Below are positions 25,899 to 34,839 of a DNA stretch of 64,000 nucleotides, piece by piece. Every line of letters starts with the position of its first letter. The stretch's first letter is position 1. The translations under genes were made by a program, and so were the position numbers. Where the stretch lies: NCBI GenBank assembly GCA_017556805.1, contig JAFYMC010000018.1:1-64000 (forward strand), in the 5' to 3' direction. The notes beneath the pieces were generated by a model. That model was not told the origin of the DNA. It did not search any database and worked only from the letters and a program-made list of their open reading frames with translations. The stretch is from Lachnospiraceae bacterium (GTDB lineage Bacteria > Bacillota > Clostridia > Lachnospirales > Lachnospiraceae).

Positions 25899-26513
25899 CG
25901 GAATCATGGTAACTTCTGCGGAAACCATAACGATACCTGCTGCTTCCAGTGCTTCACGAACTTCACTGAAGGAATCCGGATCGGTAAGGATTTCAAAGCT
26001 GTCCTCTTCTTCTACAAAGTCCTCCGCACCTGCATCAAGAGCGGTCATCATCAGCTCGTCTGCATCGCCGGAGTAATCTTCCTTTGCCACAATAATCTGA
26101 CCCTTCTGATCAAACATAAATGATACACAACCGGTAGTACCCATGTTACCGTTACCCTTGGTAAATGCGCTACGCACATTTGCTGCGGTACGGTTCTTGT
26201 TGTCCGTAAGAGCGTCTACAATAACAGCAATACCACTCGGGCCATAACCTTCGTAAGTAACCTTTTCGTAATTTACACCGTCTCCGTCGCCGGCAGCCTT
26301 CTTAATGCTGCGGTCAATGGTATCGTTCGGCATGTTGTTTGCCTTTGCCTTTGCGATAACGTCCTTTAACTTACTGTTGTTGTTCGGATCCGGACCGCCT
26401 TCCTTTACCGCTACTGCGATTTCACGACCGATACGGGTGAAAATCTTACCCTTTGCTGCGTCGTTCTTCTCCTTCTTGTGCTTAATGTTTGCAAATTTGG
26501 AATGACCTGACAT
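25896..26513 (-). CDS. YebC/PmpR family protein, truncated by a premature amber codon
   Basis: YebC/PmpR proteins are transcription or translation factors; recent work links them to relief of ribosome stalling at proline runs. The reading frame has the conserved start [54 protein letters not shown] and [13 protein letters not shown]. It ends at TAG after VSAEVTMIP, about 40 codons short of the usual length of roughly 245 residues. Family domain 3 loses its last helices, so stability or function is doubtful unless the TAG is suppressed. AAAGGAGATAAAAGTT precedes the ATG; argR is directly upstream. Confidence 0.93.
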   Translation of the reverse strand: MSGHSKFANIKHKKEKNDAAKGKIFTRIGREIAVAVKEGGPDPNNNSKLKDVIAKAKANNMPNDTIDRSIKKAAGDGDGVNYEKVTYEGYGPSGIAVIVDALTDNKNRTAANVRSAFTKGNGNMGTTGCVSFMFDQKGQIIVAKEDYSGDADELMMTALDAGAEDFVEEEDSFEILTDPDSFSEVREALEAAGIVMVSAEVTMIP

Positions 26514-26531
26514 AACTTTTATCTCCTTTAA

Positions 26532-26999
26532 TTAATCATTTACTCTTTTATCGCCGGTTAAGCGATGTAATTTCTCCATCACCACATCCGTTTCCTTTTC
26601 GGTACGGATGGCACACATAATTGTATCGTCGCCCGCAATACAACCTACAATACCGTCTACCTGAAGGGCATCCAGTGCCGCAGCCGCAGCCATTGCCATA
26701 CCCGGAACGGTCTTTACCACCAGGATGTTCTGGGCCTTTGCCATGGAAACAAAGGAATCCCGTAAGATTCTGGCATACTTTTCGTTCATCTCCGAATTGT
26801 GAGAACGAAGTACAATGTACTTCTGACGATCCAAATCAATCGCCACCTTGGTAAGCTTAAGCTCTCGGATATCTCTGGAAATCGTGGCCTGAGTCACCGC
26901 AAAGCCCGCATTTTTCAAAAGCTCGCCAAGCTCCTCCTGGGTCTCGATTTCATTCTTTTCCACCAACTCAATAATCTTATTTTGTCTCGCTGTTTTCAT
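26532..26999 (-). CDS. argR: Arginine repressor ArgR
   Basis: ArgR is a hexameric arginine-responsive regulator of arginine synthesis and catabolism. The 155-residue protein has the N-terminal winged helix (KTARQNKIIELVEKNEIETQ, then VTQATISRDIRELKLTKV) and the C-terminal arginine-binding/oligomerisation part with VDGIVGCIAGDDTIMCAIR. The length fits. It lies between nadK and yebC; in relatives recN follows. Confidence 0.95.
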   Translation of the reverse strand: MKTARQNKIIELVEKNEIETQEELGELLKNAGFAVTQATISRDIRELKLTKVAIDLDRQKYIVLRSHNSEMNEKYARILRDSFVSMAKAQNILVVKTVPGMAMAAAAALDALQVDGIVGCIAGDDTIMCAIRTEKETDVVMEKLHRLTGDKRVND

Positions 27000-27022
27000 T
27001 CTTTTTCTCTTTCCTTCTCCGT

Positions 27023-27868
27023 CTATAAAATCTCTTGCTTTCCCAGCTTCCTATGTAACGCATCAAAAAAACTGTTGCCGTCTAACTGAATAAAATATGC
27101 TTTTTTGCCGGACTTACGAATCACAATCCTATCCTCCGCCGCAAGATCCTTCGCTCTCTGTCCGTCCAAGGTAAGAATCGCTTCTTCATCCTGCGTCTTT
27201 TTCTCCTCACGAATCACAATATAAAGTTCATCCTCCGCCGAAAGCAAAATGCTTCTGGCACCTAAGGAATGAGGACAGATCGGCGTAATCAGAAACAGCT
27301 CTGTCTTCGGGGCCACCACCGGACCTCCCGCAGACAAATTGTAGCCGGTAGAACCTGTCGGTGTCGCCACAATGACACCGTCCCCCCGGTAATTACATAC
27401 CGGCTTACCGTTTACAAAAATCCCTACACTGATAATTCTTGAAAAGCCGTTTCGGGTCAGCACCACGTCATTTAACGCTGTACCGAATTCTTTCCCGTCC
27501 ACGGATGCTTCCAACATCATGCGCTCTTCGATACAATACTCGCCCGCAACCAACGCTTCCAATGCCGCTCTTGCCTTGCCGGAATCCGCATGGGTCAGAA
27601 ACCCCAGATTTCCCATATTGATACCGAATACCGGAATCTTCTTTTCCGCAAGCTTTCGAGCTACGTGAATTAAGGTCCCGTCTCCTCCCAGCACAACAGC
27701 ACATTCCATGTCGTCCCGAAGAACCGGTTCATAGGATGTCTTTTCTGTGAAATCGTCCAAAAGTACAACGCAGTCGATTCCCCGCTCACGAAAGAAACAA
27801 CGCACCTGCTCTGCCCGTTCTTCTGCGGTTTCTTTTCCCGCGTTGGCAATGACACATACTTTTTTCAT
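27023..27868 (-). CDS. nadK: NAD kinase
   Basis: NadK phosphorylates NAD to NADP. The 281-residue protein has the GGDGTLIHVARKLAE motif (about residues 59-73), NMGNLGFLTHAD and the second conserved block GVIVATPTGSTGYNLSAGGP. The length fits Bacillota NadK. The promoter just upstream suggests that nadK-argR can be expressed apart from the dxs-tlyA genes. The C-terminal FIQLDGNSFFDALHRKLG is the usual end. Confidence 0.95.
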   Translation of the reverse strand: MKKVCVIANAGKETAEERAEQVRCFFRERGIDCVVLLDDFTEKTSYEPVLRDDMECAVVLGGDGTLIHVARKLAEKKIPVFGINMGNLGFLTHADSGKARAALEALVAGEYCIEERMMLEASVDGKEFGTALNDVVLTRNGFSRIISVGIFVNGKPVCNYRGDGVIVATPTGSTGYNLSAGGPVVAPKTELFLITPICPHSLGARSILLSAEDELYIVIREEKKTQDEEAILTLDGQRAKDLAAEDRIVIRKSGKKAYFIQLDGNSFFDALHRKLGKQEIL

Positions 27869-27908
27869 CTGCAGAACCCCTCCGATCCGACTAAAATAAA
27901 GTAGTTAT

Positions 27909-27937
27909 AGTCTACAACAAAACAGGGGGAAAGTCAA
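27909..27937 (-). promoter_or_regulatory. Sigma-A promoter before nadK
   Basis: On the minus strand TTGACT (27932-27937) and TAGACT (27909-27914) are spaced by 17 bases in the 74-base gap between tlyA and nadK. Confidence 0.6.
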
Positions 27938-27942
27938 TAATG

Positions 27943-28857
27943 CTATTTATCAAGCACCGCATGAGCTTCCTTTGTAATACGGTCTGCATGACGTACCAGC
28001 TCATCCGCTTCCGGCGATAACGGCATTACGGAAAAAGCTGCATCGATTTCTTCATCGTCCTCCGATTCCGCAAACTCTTCGTCTGCCCCCGGAACCGCAT
28101 CCGCCCGCGTCTCCTTCGTCTTTTCCATATACAGTAAATATTCGATATTTCCCTCCGGTCCGCGTATCGGTGAAAAAGAAAGGCCCAACATCAAAAATCC
28201 CAAAGAATCCGCATACCGGATAACCTGCTCGATGACCTCCAGATGGGTCTCACGTTCTCTTACAACGCCCTTTTTGCCTACCTTTTCACGGCCTGCTTCA
28301 AACTGTGGTTTAATGAGACACACAATCCGTGCCCCCACCTTCATCAAATCATAGACCGGTGCCAATACCTTCGTCAGGGAGATAAACGCCACGTCAATGG
28401 ACACAAAATCTACCTGTTCGCCGATGTCCTCCGGGGTCACATAGCGGATGTTAGTCTGCTCCATGGATACCACACGTTCGTCGGTACGTAACTTCCACGC
28501 CAATTGGTTCGTTCCTACATCCACCGCAAACACCTTGACCGCACCGTTCTGCAGCATGCAATCCGTAAATCCTCCCGTGGAAGAACCTACATCCATACAT
28601 ACCGCACCCTCTAAAACCACGCCGAATTCATCCACAGCCTTTTCCAACTTAAAGCCGCCCCGGCTCACATACTTCATTGCCATACCGCGAAGCTCAATCT
28701 CCGCACTCTCGGAAACGTTTGTCCCGGCTTTATCCTCTCTGACACCGTCCACAAAAACATTTCCCGCCATAATATAGGCCTTCGCCTTTTCTCTGGATTC
28801 CGCCAGATTCCGCTTTACCAAAAGCACATCCAGACGTTCTTTTTTCTTTTCCGCCAT
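27943..28857 (-). CDS. tlyA: TlyA family rRNA methyltransferase
   Basis: TlyA-type proteins are 2'-O-methyltransferases acting on rRNA cytidines (hemolysin A family). The 304-residue protein begins with an S4 RNA-binding domain (RLDVLLVKRNLAESREKAKA), followed by an FtsJ-like domain with CMDVGSSTGGFTDCMLQNGA (SAM site) and VDFVSIDVAFISL, then CLIKPQFEAGREKVG. The last ~50 residues are an extra acidic tail (DEEFAESEDDEEIDAAF) not typical of the roughly 270-residue family. It lies between dxs and nadK, the usual clostridial position. Confidence 0.92.
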   Translation of the reverse strand: MAEKKKERLDVLLVKRNLAESREKAKAYIMAGNVFVDGVREDKAGTNVSESAEIELRGMAMKYVSRGGFKLEKAVDEFGVVLEGAVCMDVGSSTGGFTDCMLQNGAVKVFAVDVGTNQLAWKLRTDERVVSMEQTNIRYVTPEDIGEQVDFVSIDVAFISLTKVLAPVYDLMKVGARIVCLIKPQFEAGREKVGKKGVVRERETHLEVIEQVIRYADSLGFLMLGLSFSPIRGPEGNIEYLLYMEKTKETRADAVPGADEEFAESEDDEEIDAAFSVMPLSPEADELVRHADRITKEAHAVLDK

Positions 28858-28870
28858 CTTAATTCCTCCG

Positions 28871-30745
28871 TTAATTGCCTCGATAAAACGCTCTTACCTC
28901 TTCGGCAATGGTTTCCGGAGACAATCCGTACTTTTGCCGTAATACCGCCGCATCTCCGTGTTCGATGTATTGATTCGGAAGCGCAATATTCTTTAAGCGT
29001 ACCTGCCAGCCCCGCTCCGCATAATAGGCTGCAACCTTTTCACCGAAGCCGCCGGATAAGACATTTTCTTCCAAGGTAACAACTACACGATGGTTTGCCG
29101 CCACCTCATCCAGAAGATTCGTATCCATTGGAGACACAAACCGCATGTTTACCACGGTTGTCCGGTAAGAGCCTGCACGCAACAACTCTCTTATCTTTAC
29201 CGCAGTCTCTACCATACTTCCCACCGCTAACAGGGCAATTTCACTCTCATGATACAGCACTTCTGCCTTTCCGAGCGCAAGAGGCATCCGGATTTCCTCT
29301 GTCAATTCACAAGCCTGTCCTCTCGGATACCGAAGAGCCACCGGTTGCTTTAAAGCTACCGCAAACCGGAGCATTTCCTTTAATTCCGTAGCATCCCTCG
29401 GCGCCATTACCGTCATTCCCGGAATATGGGACAAATAAGAAATATCTAAAATTCCCTGATGGGTCTCACCGTCGTTTCCGACAATACCGGCCCGGTCTAC
29501 CGCAAATACCACGGGAAGACCGCCTACGCATACGTCATGTACTATCTGGTCGTAGGCACGTTGCAGGAAAGTGGAATACACCGCCACCACCGGGGAATAC
29601 CCGCCGGCCGCAAGACCTGCAGCAAAGGTCACCGCATGCTCCTCCGCAATCCCTACATCGAAGAACCGCTCCGGATACTGCTTAGAAAAAGCATCCAGTC
29701 CGGTTCCCTGAGGCATAGCCGCTGTAATGGCCGCCACCTTCTCATTCTCCTTTGCCAATTCGCATATCGCCTCGGAAAAGACTGTCGTATAACTCTTCCC
29801 GGCGGATTTTTTCAATACCTTTCCGGTCTTTACGTCAAAAGGGTCAATCCCATGGAACGCACTCGGGTCTGCCTTTGCAAACTCATAGCCCCGTCCTTTT
29901 TCCGTTACCACATGGACCAGCACAGGCTTGTTTGCCTTAAATGCAGTCTGAAACGCCCGGGTCATCAGTTCGATGTTGTGACCGTCAATCGGTCCCACAT
30001 AGGTAATTCCCATATCCTCGAAAAACATCCCCGGCACAATAAAATGCTTAATGGAATCCTTGGAACGCTTCAAGCCGTACACCAGCTTTGTACCCAATTT
30101 TGTCTTTCGAAGTGTCTGCTCCAAATCATCTTTAAATTCCACGTATTTTGTATTGGTACGTACCTTTCCGAGATAGGCCGCCATACCGCCGATATTCTCG
30201 GAAATAGACATATTATTATCGTTTAATACAATAAGCATTTTGGAGTGACTGCCACCGATATGATTCAGTGCTTCATAGGCCATACCGCCGGATAACGCTC
30301 CGTCTCCGATGACTGCCGCCACCTTATAGTCCTCCCCCGCCAGGTCACGGGCCGTAGCCAGACCGACCGCTGCGGAAATGGAGGTAGAACTGTGCCCCGT
30401 ATCAAACGCATCACAATCGCTTTCCTTGCGCTTCGGAAAGCCACTCAAGCCTTCGTAGGTACGAAGGGTGGCAAAGTCCTTTTTACGCCCGGTCAGAATC
30501 TTGTGGGTATAGGCTTGGTGTCCCACGTCAAAAACCAGCTTATCCTCCGGAAAATCCATAGCCAGATGTAACGCCATGGTAAGCTCTACCGCACCCAGAT
30601 TCGCCGCCAGATGTCCGCCGGTCTTACTGACACTCCGTACCAAAAAGCCTCTGATTTCCTTTGCAAGCTTTCCATACTCTTTCTTATTCACTTTTTTAAT
30701 ATCATTGGGCTGATTGATTCGGTCTAATACTCCCGTTCCGTTCAT
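28871..30745 (-). CDS. dxs: 1-deoxy-D-xylulose-5-phosphate synthase
   Basis: Dxs condenses pyruvate and glyceraldehyde 3-phosphate with thiamine diphosphate, the first step of the MEP isoprenoid pathway. The 624-residue protein has the early VGHQAYTHKILTGRKKDF, the ThDP-binding GDGALSGGMAYEALNHIG ending in NDNNMSIS, the catalytic-region DVGIAEEHAVTFAAGLA and the C-terminal transketolase domain. GGAGGATGTCAGG precedes the ATG. It lies downstream of ispA, so precursor synthesis and prenyl elongation are co-expressed. Confidence 0.97.
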   Translation of the reverse strand: MNGTGVLDRINQPNDIKKVNKKEYGKLAKEIRGFLVRSVSKTGGHLAANLGAVELTMALHLAMDFPEDKLVFDVGHQAYTHKILTGRKKDFATLRTYEGLSGFPKRKESDCDAFDTGHSSTSISAAVGLATARDLAGEDYKVAAVIGDGALSGGMAYEALNHIGGSHSKMLIVLNDNNMSISENIGGMAAYLGKVRTNTKYVEFKDDLEQTLRKTKLGTKLVYGLKRSKDSIKHFIVPGMFFEDMGITYVGPIDGHNIELMTRAFQTAFKANKPVLVHVVTEKGRGYEFAKADPSAFHGIDPFDVKTGKVLKKSAGKSYTTVFSEAICELAKENEKVAAITAAMPQGTGLDAFSKQYPERFFDVGIAEEHAVTFAAGLAAGGYSPVVAVYSTFLQRAYDQIVHDVCVGGLPVVFAVDRAGIVGNDGETHQGILDISYLSHIPGMTVMAPRDATELKEMLRFAVALKQPVALRYPRGQACELTEEIRMPLALGKAEVLYHESEIALLAVGSMVETAVKIRELLRAGSYRTTVVNMRFVSPMDTNLLDEVAANHRVVVTLEENVLSGGFGEKVAAYYAERGWQVRLKNIALPNQYIEHGDAAVLRQKYGLSPETIAEEVRAFYRGN

Positions 30746-30782
30746 CCTGACATCCTCCGATGCTGTTCCTCTATTTGTAACC

Positions 30783-31664
30783 TTAGTATTCCCTTGTTAC
30801 CAGGGATAATAATAGCTCTTTTAAAAATGGGTTCCGATACGGTAATGTATCCAACAGTTCCACCGCTTTATCGGAAAACTCCCGTACCGTCTCTTGGGCT
30901 CCGTCAATACCGATTAAGGTCACATAAGTGCTCTTTTCGTTCTTTTCATCGCTATGAAGCGGTTTACCAAGCTTACTCTCGTCTCCGATGACATCCAGAA
31001 TATCATCCTTAATCTGAAATGCAAGGCCCACGTAATTGCCTACCTGCTTCAGTACAGAAAGCTCCGCATCCGTGGCTCCTGCCAAGGCCGCACCCGCCAT
31101 AAGCGCACTGCACAAAAGAGCCGACGTCTTCCGTTCGTTAATGTAATCCAAGAGTTCTCTGGTCTGTGGCTTTCCGGTCCATTCTAAATCTACCGTCTGA
31201 CCCGCAATCATACCACGGACACCGGCTGCTTTTGCAAGAATCCGCATAGCTTTGGCCCCATTGCCGCCTTGTTCGCACACTGCGTCACTCATAACCTCAA
31301 AGGCATAATTTAAAAGTCCGTCTCCCGCCAGAACCCCCAAAGCCTCGCCGTACTTCGCATGGGTGGTAAGCTGTCCTCTGCGGTACATATCGTTATCCAT
31401 GGCCGGCAAATCGTCATGTACCAGGGAATAGGTATGAATCATCTCCAGTGCCGCCGCAAAGGGCTGTGCCGCCGCATCCGTACCGCCGAACATGGTATAC
31501 GCCTCCAGCAAAATCATCGGTCGAAGACGCTTCCCTCCCACTGCCACGCTATACTTCATCGCTTCGCATAGCACCGCCTCTTTTCCGGACTCCTCCGGCA
31601 AAAACGCAGTCAAAAATGCGTTGATTTCTTCAGTTTTTTGTTTTTTGAGCAGTTCAAAGTCCAT
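30783..31664 (-). CDS. ispA: Polyprenyl (farnesyl) diphosphate synthase
   Basis: The enzyme condenses isopentenyl and allylic diphosphates, most likely to farnesyl diphosphate. The 293-residue protein has the first Asp-rich motif HDDLPAMDND (about residues 84-93) and the second, FQIKDDILDV, together with GGKRLRPMI near the start. The ATG overlaps the xseB stop in TAATG, a sign of translational coupling. Confidence 0.95.
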   Translation of the reverse strand: MDFELLKKQKTEEINAFLTAFLPEESGKEAVLCEAMKYSVAVGGKRLRPMILLEAYTMFGGTDAAAQPFAAALEMIHTYSLVHDDLPAMDNDMYRRGQLTTHAKYGEALGVLAGDGLLNYAFEVMSDAVCEQGGNGAKAMRILAKAAGVRGMIAGQTVDLEWTGKPQTRELLDYINERKTSALLCSALMAGAALAGATDAELSVLKQVGNYVGLAFQIKDDILDVIGDESKLGKPLHSDEKNEKSTYVTLIGIDGAQETVREFSDKAVELLDTLPYRNPFLKELLLSLVTREY

Positions 31665-31915
31665 TAGGCTTCCTCCAAAATCTGCAACTCTTTCTCTACG
31701 GTATCTACCGCCGCATTACACTCCTTTAACAGTTCCATACCTCTGCGGTATTTTAAAAAGGCCTCCTCTAACGGAAGTTCCTGCGCTTCTAACTCCGCCG
31801 TAACCGTCTCCAGTTCTCGAAAAAGCTCTTCAAGGGTACGCTTTTCTTCGGCCTTCTTCGCTGTTTTCTTCGTTGCCTTCTTTTCCGCAACCGTTGTCTC
31901 GTCTACTCTATCCAT
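31664..31915 (-). CDS. xseB: Exodeoxyribonuclease VII small subunit
   Basis: XseB pairs with XseA in exonuclease VII, which degrades single-stranded DNA from both ends. The 83-residue protein has a basic Lys/Ala N-terminal tail and the family core RTLEELFRELETVTAELE, then LPLEEAFLKYRRGMELLKEC. It lies 3 bases after xseA and overlaps ispA by one base. Confidence 0.92.
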   Translation of the reverse strand: MDRVDETTVAEKKATKKTAKKAEEKRTLEELFRELETVTAELEAQELPLEEAFLKYRRGMELLKECNAAVDTVEKELQILEEA

Positions 31916-31918
31916 GCG

Positions 31919-33136
31919 TTACCCCTTTCTGCTTTGCATCTCTTCCATCTGTTCCACTTTTGCGGTAAAGGCACCGTCCGCCAAAGTTACCCGCACCGTA
32001 TCCGCAGGCTTTACCTGCGCTACCGATGTCAGCGGTTTCTCATCCTGTGCGGTCACAAAGGCATACCCTCCGGACAGTCGTGCCGCCGGAGATACCGCAT
32101 GGAGTCTTCCTGCCAAAAGTTCCAGACGGTGTTTATTCCGCACCAGATGGCGGTTCATGGCCGTATCCAGCCGTTCTCCCACATAGACAAGCTGTACCTT
32201 CTTGGTCTTAAGTGCTCCTGCCGGGCCTACCCGCAACAACTTCTCGTTATACGTCTCTATCTTTGTCCGTGCCGCTTCGATTCTGCGACACATGGAATAG
32301 GTCAGGTCGGTATGGATTGCTGCCAGCCCTTCCTCCAATACTCTGTATTCAAATACTGCCAACTCTGCCGCCGCACTCGGGGTCGGTGCCCGCAAATCTG
32401 CGGCAAAATCCGTCAATGCCACATCCACCTCATGGCCCACCGCACTGATGACCGGCGTCTCGCACTCTGCCACAGCCCGAACCACTACCTCCGTATTAAA
32501 GGCCATCAAATCCTCGGCACTTCCGCCGCCGCGACCGATGATAATGACATCCGGACGTAACGCATCCAGCTTCCGAAGAGCTCTTGCCAGACTCTCCGGT
32601 GCCGATTCTCCCTGAACCTGGGCCGGCTGTAACATAAGCTGCACATAAGGATTCCGCCTGCCCGCAATCTGCACGATATCACGAATGGCTGCACCGGTCT
32701 GCGCCGTTACAATCCCCACACGCCATGCATAGGCCGGTATGGGCTTCTTTCGTTCCGCATCAAACAAGCCTTCTGCCGTCAACCGACGCTTTAATTCCTC
32801 TATCTGTTCAAACAGCTGTCCGACGCCATCCTTTTCAATGGCTTCGGCATAAAGTTGATACTTACCGTCCCGCTCGTACACCTGCATACTGCCGTATACA
32901 ATAACGCTCTGGCCCTCCTGTAACCGGAAGGTCATATTCCGGCAGGCACTTGCAAACATGACACAAGCCAGCTGCCCCATTTTGTCCTTAACGGTAAAAT
33001 ACAGATGTCCCGAAGAATGGTACTTACAGTTGGATACCTCGCCTTTTACGGCGAGGAACCGCAACCTGTCATCCTTCAAAAACATCTGTTTTATATACGC
33101 ATTTACCTGACTGACCGAAAAAACCGGCTGGTTCAT
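31919..33136 (-). CDS. xseA: Exodeoxyribonuclease VII large subunit
   Basis: XseA is the catalytic subunit of exonuclease VII. The 405-residue protein has an N-terminal OB fold (VSQVNAYIKQMFLKD, VKGEVSNCKYHSSGHLYF), the conserved catalytic domain with IIGRGGGSAEDLMAFNTE and VISAVGHEVDVALTDFAAD, then AAELAV and a helical region. GGAGGGACGGA precedes the ATG. Confidence 0.96.
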   Translation of the reverse strand: MNQPVFSVSQVNAYIKQMFLKDDRLRFLAVKGEVSNCKYHSSGHLYFTVKDKMGQLACVMFASACRNMTFRLQEGQSVIVYGSMQVYERDGKYQLYAEAIEKDGVGQLFEQIEELKRRLTAEGLFDAERKKPIPAYAWRVGIVTAQTGAAIRDIVQIAGRRNPYVQLMLQPAQVQGESAPESLARALRKLDALRPDVIIIGRGGGSAEDLMAFNTEVVVRAVAECETPVISAVGHEVDVALTDFAADLRAPTPSAAAELAVFEYRVLEEGLAAIHTDLTYSMCRRIEAARTKIETYNEKLLRVGPAGALKTKKVQLVYVGERLDTAMNRHLVRNKHRLELLAGRLHAVSPAARLSGGYAFVTAQDEKPLTSVAQVKPADTVRVTLADGAFTAKVEQMEEMQSRKG

Positions 33137-33155
33137 TCCGTCCCTCCTCGCACTC

Positions 33156-33605
33156 CTACGCTTCCACTAGCTTTGCCAGAACACCGTTAATAAAGCCGGC
33201 GGATGCATCCGCACCGTACTTTTTAGCAAGCTCTACCGCTTCGTTGATTGCTACCTTCTCCGGCGTCTGCTCATCGTAACGCATCTCATACAATGCCATC
33301 CGAAGAAGTGTCAACTCAACCTTTCCGATACGATTTAACTTCCAACCGCTGGCCGCTTCGGCAAGCACCGCATCAATCTCGTCACGATGACTGCAAATAT
33401 CATAAAAACGTGCTTTTACTTCCTCCGCATCGGTCCCCTCCGGCAGGGTCAGAAAACGATAACGTGCAGACTCTCCCTGCTCGTCATCCGTCAGCTCGAT
33501 TCCCTCGAAATACAAGGTCAGCTGCTCTTCCATCTCCTCCGCCTCATGAAAATCCTTCCGGAACAACAGTAAAAAGGTATGTTCTCTTAACTCACGTCTT
33601 GTCAT
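33156..33605 (-). CDS. nusB: Transcription antitermination factor NusB
   Basis: NusB binds boxA RNA with S10 to support rRNA antitermination. The 149-residue protein starts MTRRELREHTFLLLF and ends with the family signature PEKVAINEAVELAKKYGADA, then SAGFINGVLAKL. It lies between asp23 and xseA, as is usual in Clostridia. Confidence 0.95.
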   Translation of the reverse strand: MTRRELREHTFLLLFRKDFHEAEEMEEQLTLYFEGIELTDDEQGESARYRFLTLPEGTDAEEVKARFYDICSHRDEIDAVLAEAASGWKLNRIGKVELTLLRMALYEMRYDEQTPEKVAINEAVELAKKYGADASAGFINGVLAKLVEA

Positions 33606-33616
33606 AAAAATCTCCC

Positions 33617-34009
33617 TTATCTTGTGGTATCGGTATCAACGCCGACAATATGAACGTTTACGACTTCCACGGAAAGTCCGACCATATTCTCAATAGCAGT
33701 CTTTACCTTCTCCTGAATCGCCTTACAGGTTTTCGGAATGCTGTAACCGTAACGCATCTGAATGGACAAGTCCGCTACCACACCTGCCTCGGTCACCTTA
33801 ATACGAACCCCCTTAGTCAGGTTCTTCATACCGAGCTTACCTACCAATTCGTTGGTTACATTGCCCTGCATAGCGGAAACACCTTCCACCTCGGTAGCCG
33901 CAAGTCCTGCAATCGTTGCAATTACATCATCCGCTATCATTACTTCCCCAATGGAGGAAATCTCCTTGGAAGACCAGTTTACATTCTTATTTTCGTTATC
34001 TCTTGCCAT
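33617..34009 (-). CDS. Asp23/Gls24 family envelope stress protein
   Basis: The 130-residue protein has the Asp23 pattern: IGEVMIADDVIATIAGLAAT, EVEGVSAMQG, KGVRIKVTEAGVVADLSI and IPKTCKAIQEKVKTAIENM ending in VVNVHIVGV. Asp23 proteins are abundant, cytoplasmic and often associated with the membrane or alkaline/envelope stress. The start is the ATG at 34007-34009, behind GGAGGCTGTATT; the upstream frame has no site. A promoter lies between it and spoIIIAH. Confidence 0.9.
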   Translation of the reverse strand: MARDNENKNVNWSSKEISSIGEVMIADDVIATIAGLAATEVEGVSAMQGNVTNELVGKLGMKNLTKGVRIKVTEAGVVADLSIQMRYGYSIPKTCKAIQEKVKTAIENMVGLSVEVVNVHIVGVDTDTTR

Positions 34010-34084
34010 AATACAGCCTCCGTTTCTTGCATTTGTCCCATGTGCAGTTTTCTGCCGGGTCTGCATTTTATCTCAATTATATAT

Positions 34085-34113
34085 AGTATACCATTTTTTT
34101 TCACAATTGAAAA
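34085..34113 (-). promoter_or_regulatory. Sigma-A-like promoter before asp23
   Basis: On the minus strand TTTTCA (34108-34113) and TATACT (34085-34090) are spaced by 17 bases. It would let asp23-nusB-xseAB and the isoprenoid genes be expressed in growing cells, independently of the sporulation operon upstream. Confidence 0.55.
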
Positions 34114-34122
34114 GCCTTTTTT

Positions 34123-34827
34123 TTAATCCTCCTGTACCGCTGCCGTAATCACGATATTCTGTGCTTCGGCTCCGGTCTTCCGCATCACGATATCCTCAAT
34201 CTGGGCAATCTGGCGATCGGTAACTTCCGTAGCATTAATTACAACATCCACTTCCTCGCCCACAATGTTTACAACCGCATCCATAAATCCCTTAGCCTCA
34301 AGCAAAAGCTCCGCTGCCTGCTCCTTTTCGGAAATCTCCGTCATCTCCAGCAGCACATCGATTGCCTCCTGCTTCTGGGTTTCGGACAAGGTTTCATCCC
34401 CCAGCATATCCATCAGGGTCTCTTTATTTTTTGCTCTTGTCTGCTCACGGTTTAACTTTGCATTTACCGCATAATCCCCGCGAATGGTGGTGCTGACCAA
34501 AACCGCTTCCCCCGGGTCTTCCGTAAGTTCCGAGGCATCTGCCACATCGGTCATACCGTCACCGTCCGCCGATACCGCCCGGGCATTTTCGCTTTCCGCA
34601 TCCGCCATGGACGTTCCCGCCATATCTTCGTCCGAAATATCCCCGTAATAGTCCGTCAAGTCACCTGCCGTAATCTCATAATGATTTCCCACCGTATTAC
34701 TTGTCTGGGTAGCATCCTCCGAATTAAGCTGCTTTGTCTCCCCCGACATCTGCAGATACCCCGCCACCGCAAGCATCAATGCCAGGGATGTAATAATCAC
34801 CTGATTCTTCTTAAAAATACTTTTCAT
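34123..34827 (-). CDS. spoIIIAH: Stage III sporulation protein AH
   Basis: SpoIIIAH sits in the mother-cell membrane and binds forespore SpoIIQ across the intermembrane space to form the feeding channel. The 234-residue protein has an N-terminal membrane segment (about 10-26), an acidic linker, and a C-terminal YscJ/FliF-like ring-building domain (NREQTRAKNKETLMDMLGDE, SEKEQAAELLLEAKGFMDAV, VDVVINATEVTDRQIAQIED). It is the last gene of the spoIIIA operon. Confidence 0.95.
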   Translation of the reverse strand: MKSIFKKNQVIITSLALMLAVAGYLQMSGETKQLNSEDATQTSNTVGNHYEITAGDLTDYYGDISDEDMAGTSMADAESENARAVSADGDGMTDVADASELTEDPGEAVLVSTTIRGDYAVNAKLNREQTRAKNKETLMDMLGDETLSETQKQEAIDVLLEMTEISEKEQAAELLLEAKGFMDAVVNIVGEEVDVVINATEVTDRQIAQIEDIVMRKTGAEAQNIVITAAVQED

Positions 34828-34839
34828 ACTTACCTCCGA

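Noticed and set aside
29459-30226. A 255-codon plus-strand frame opposite dxs
   Set aside because: It lies entirely antisense to a clearly conserved gene and has no ribosome site or recognisable motif.
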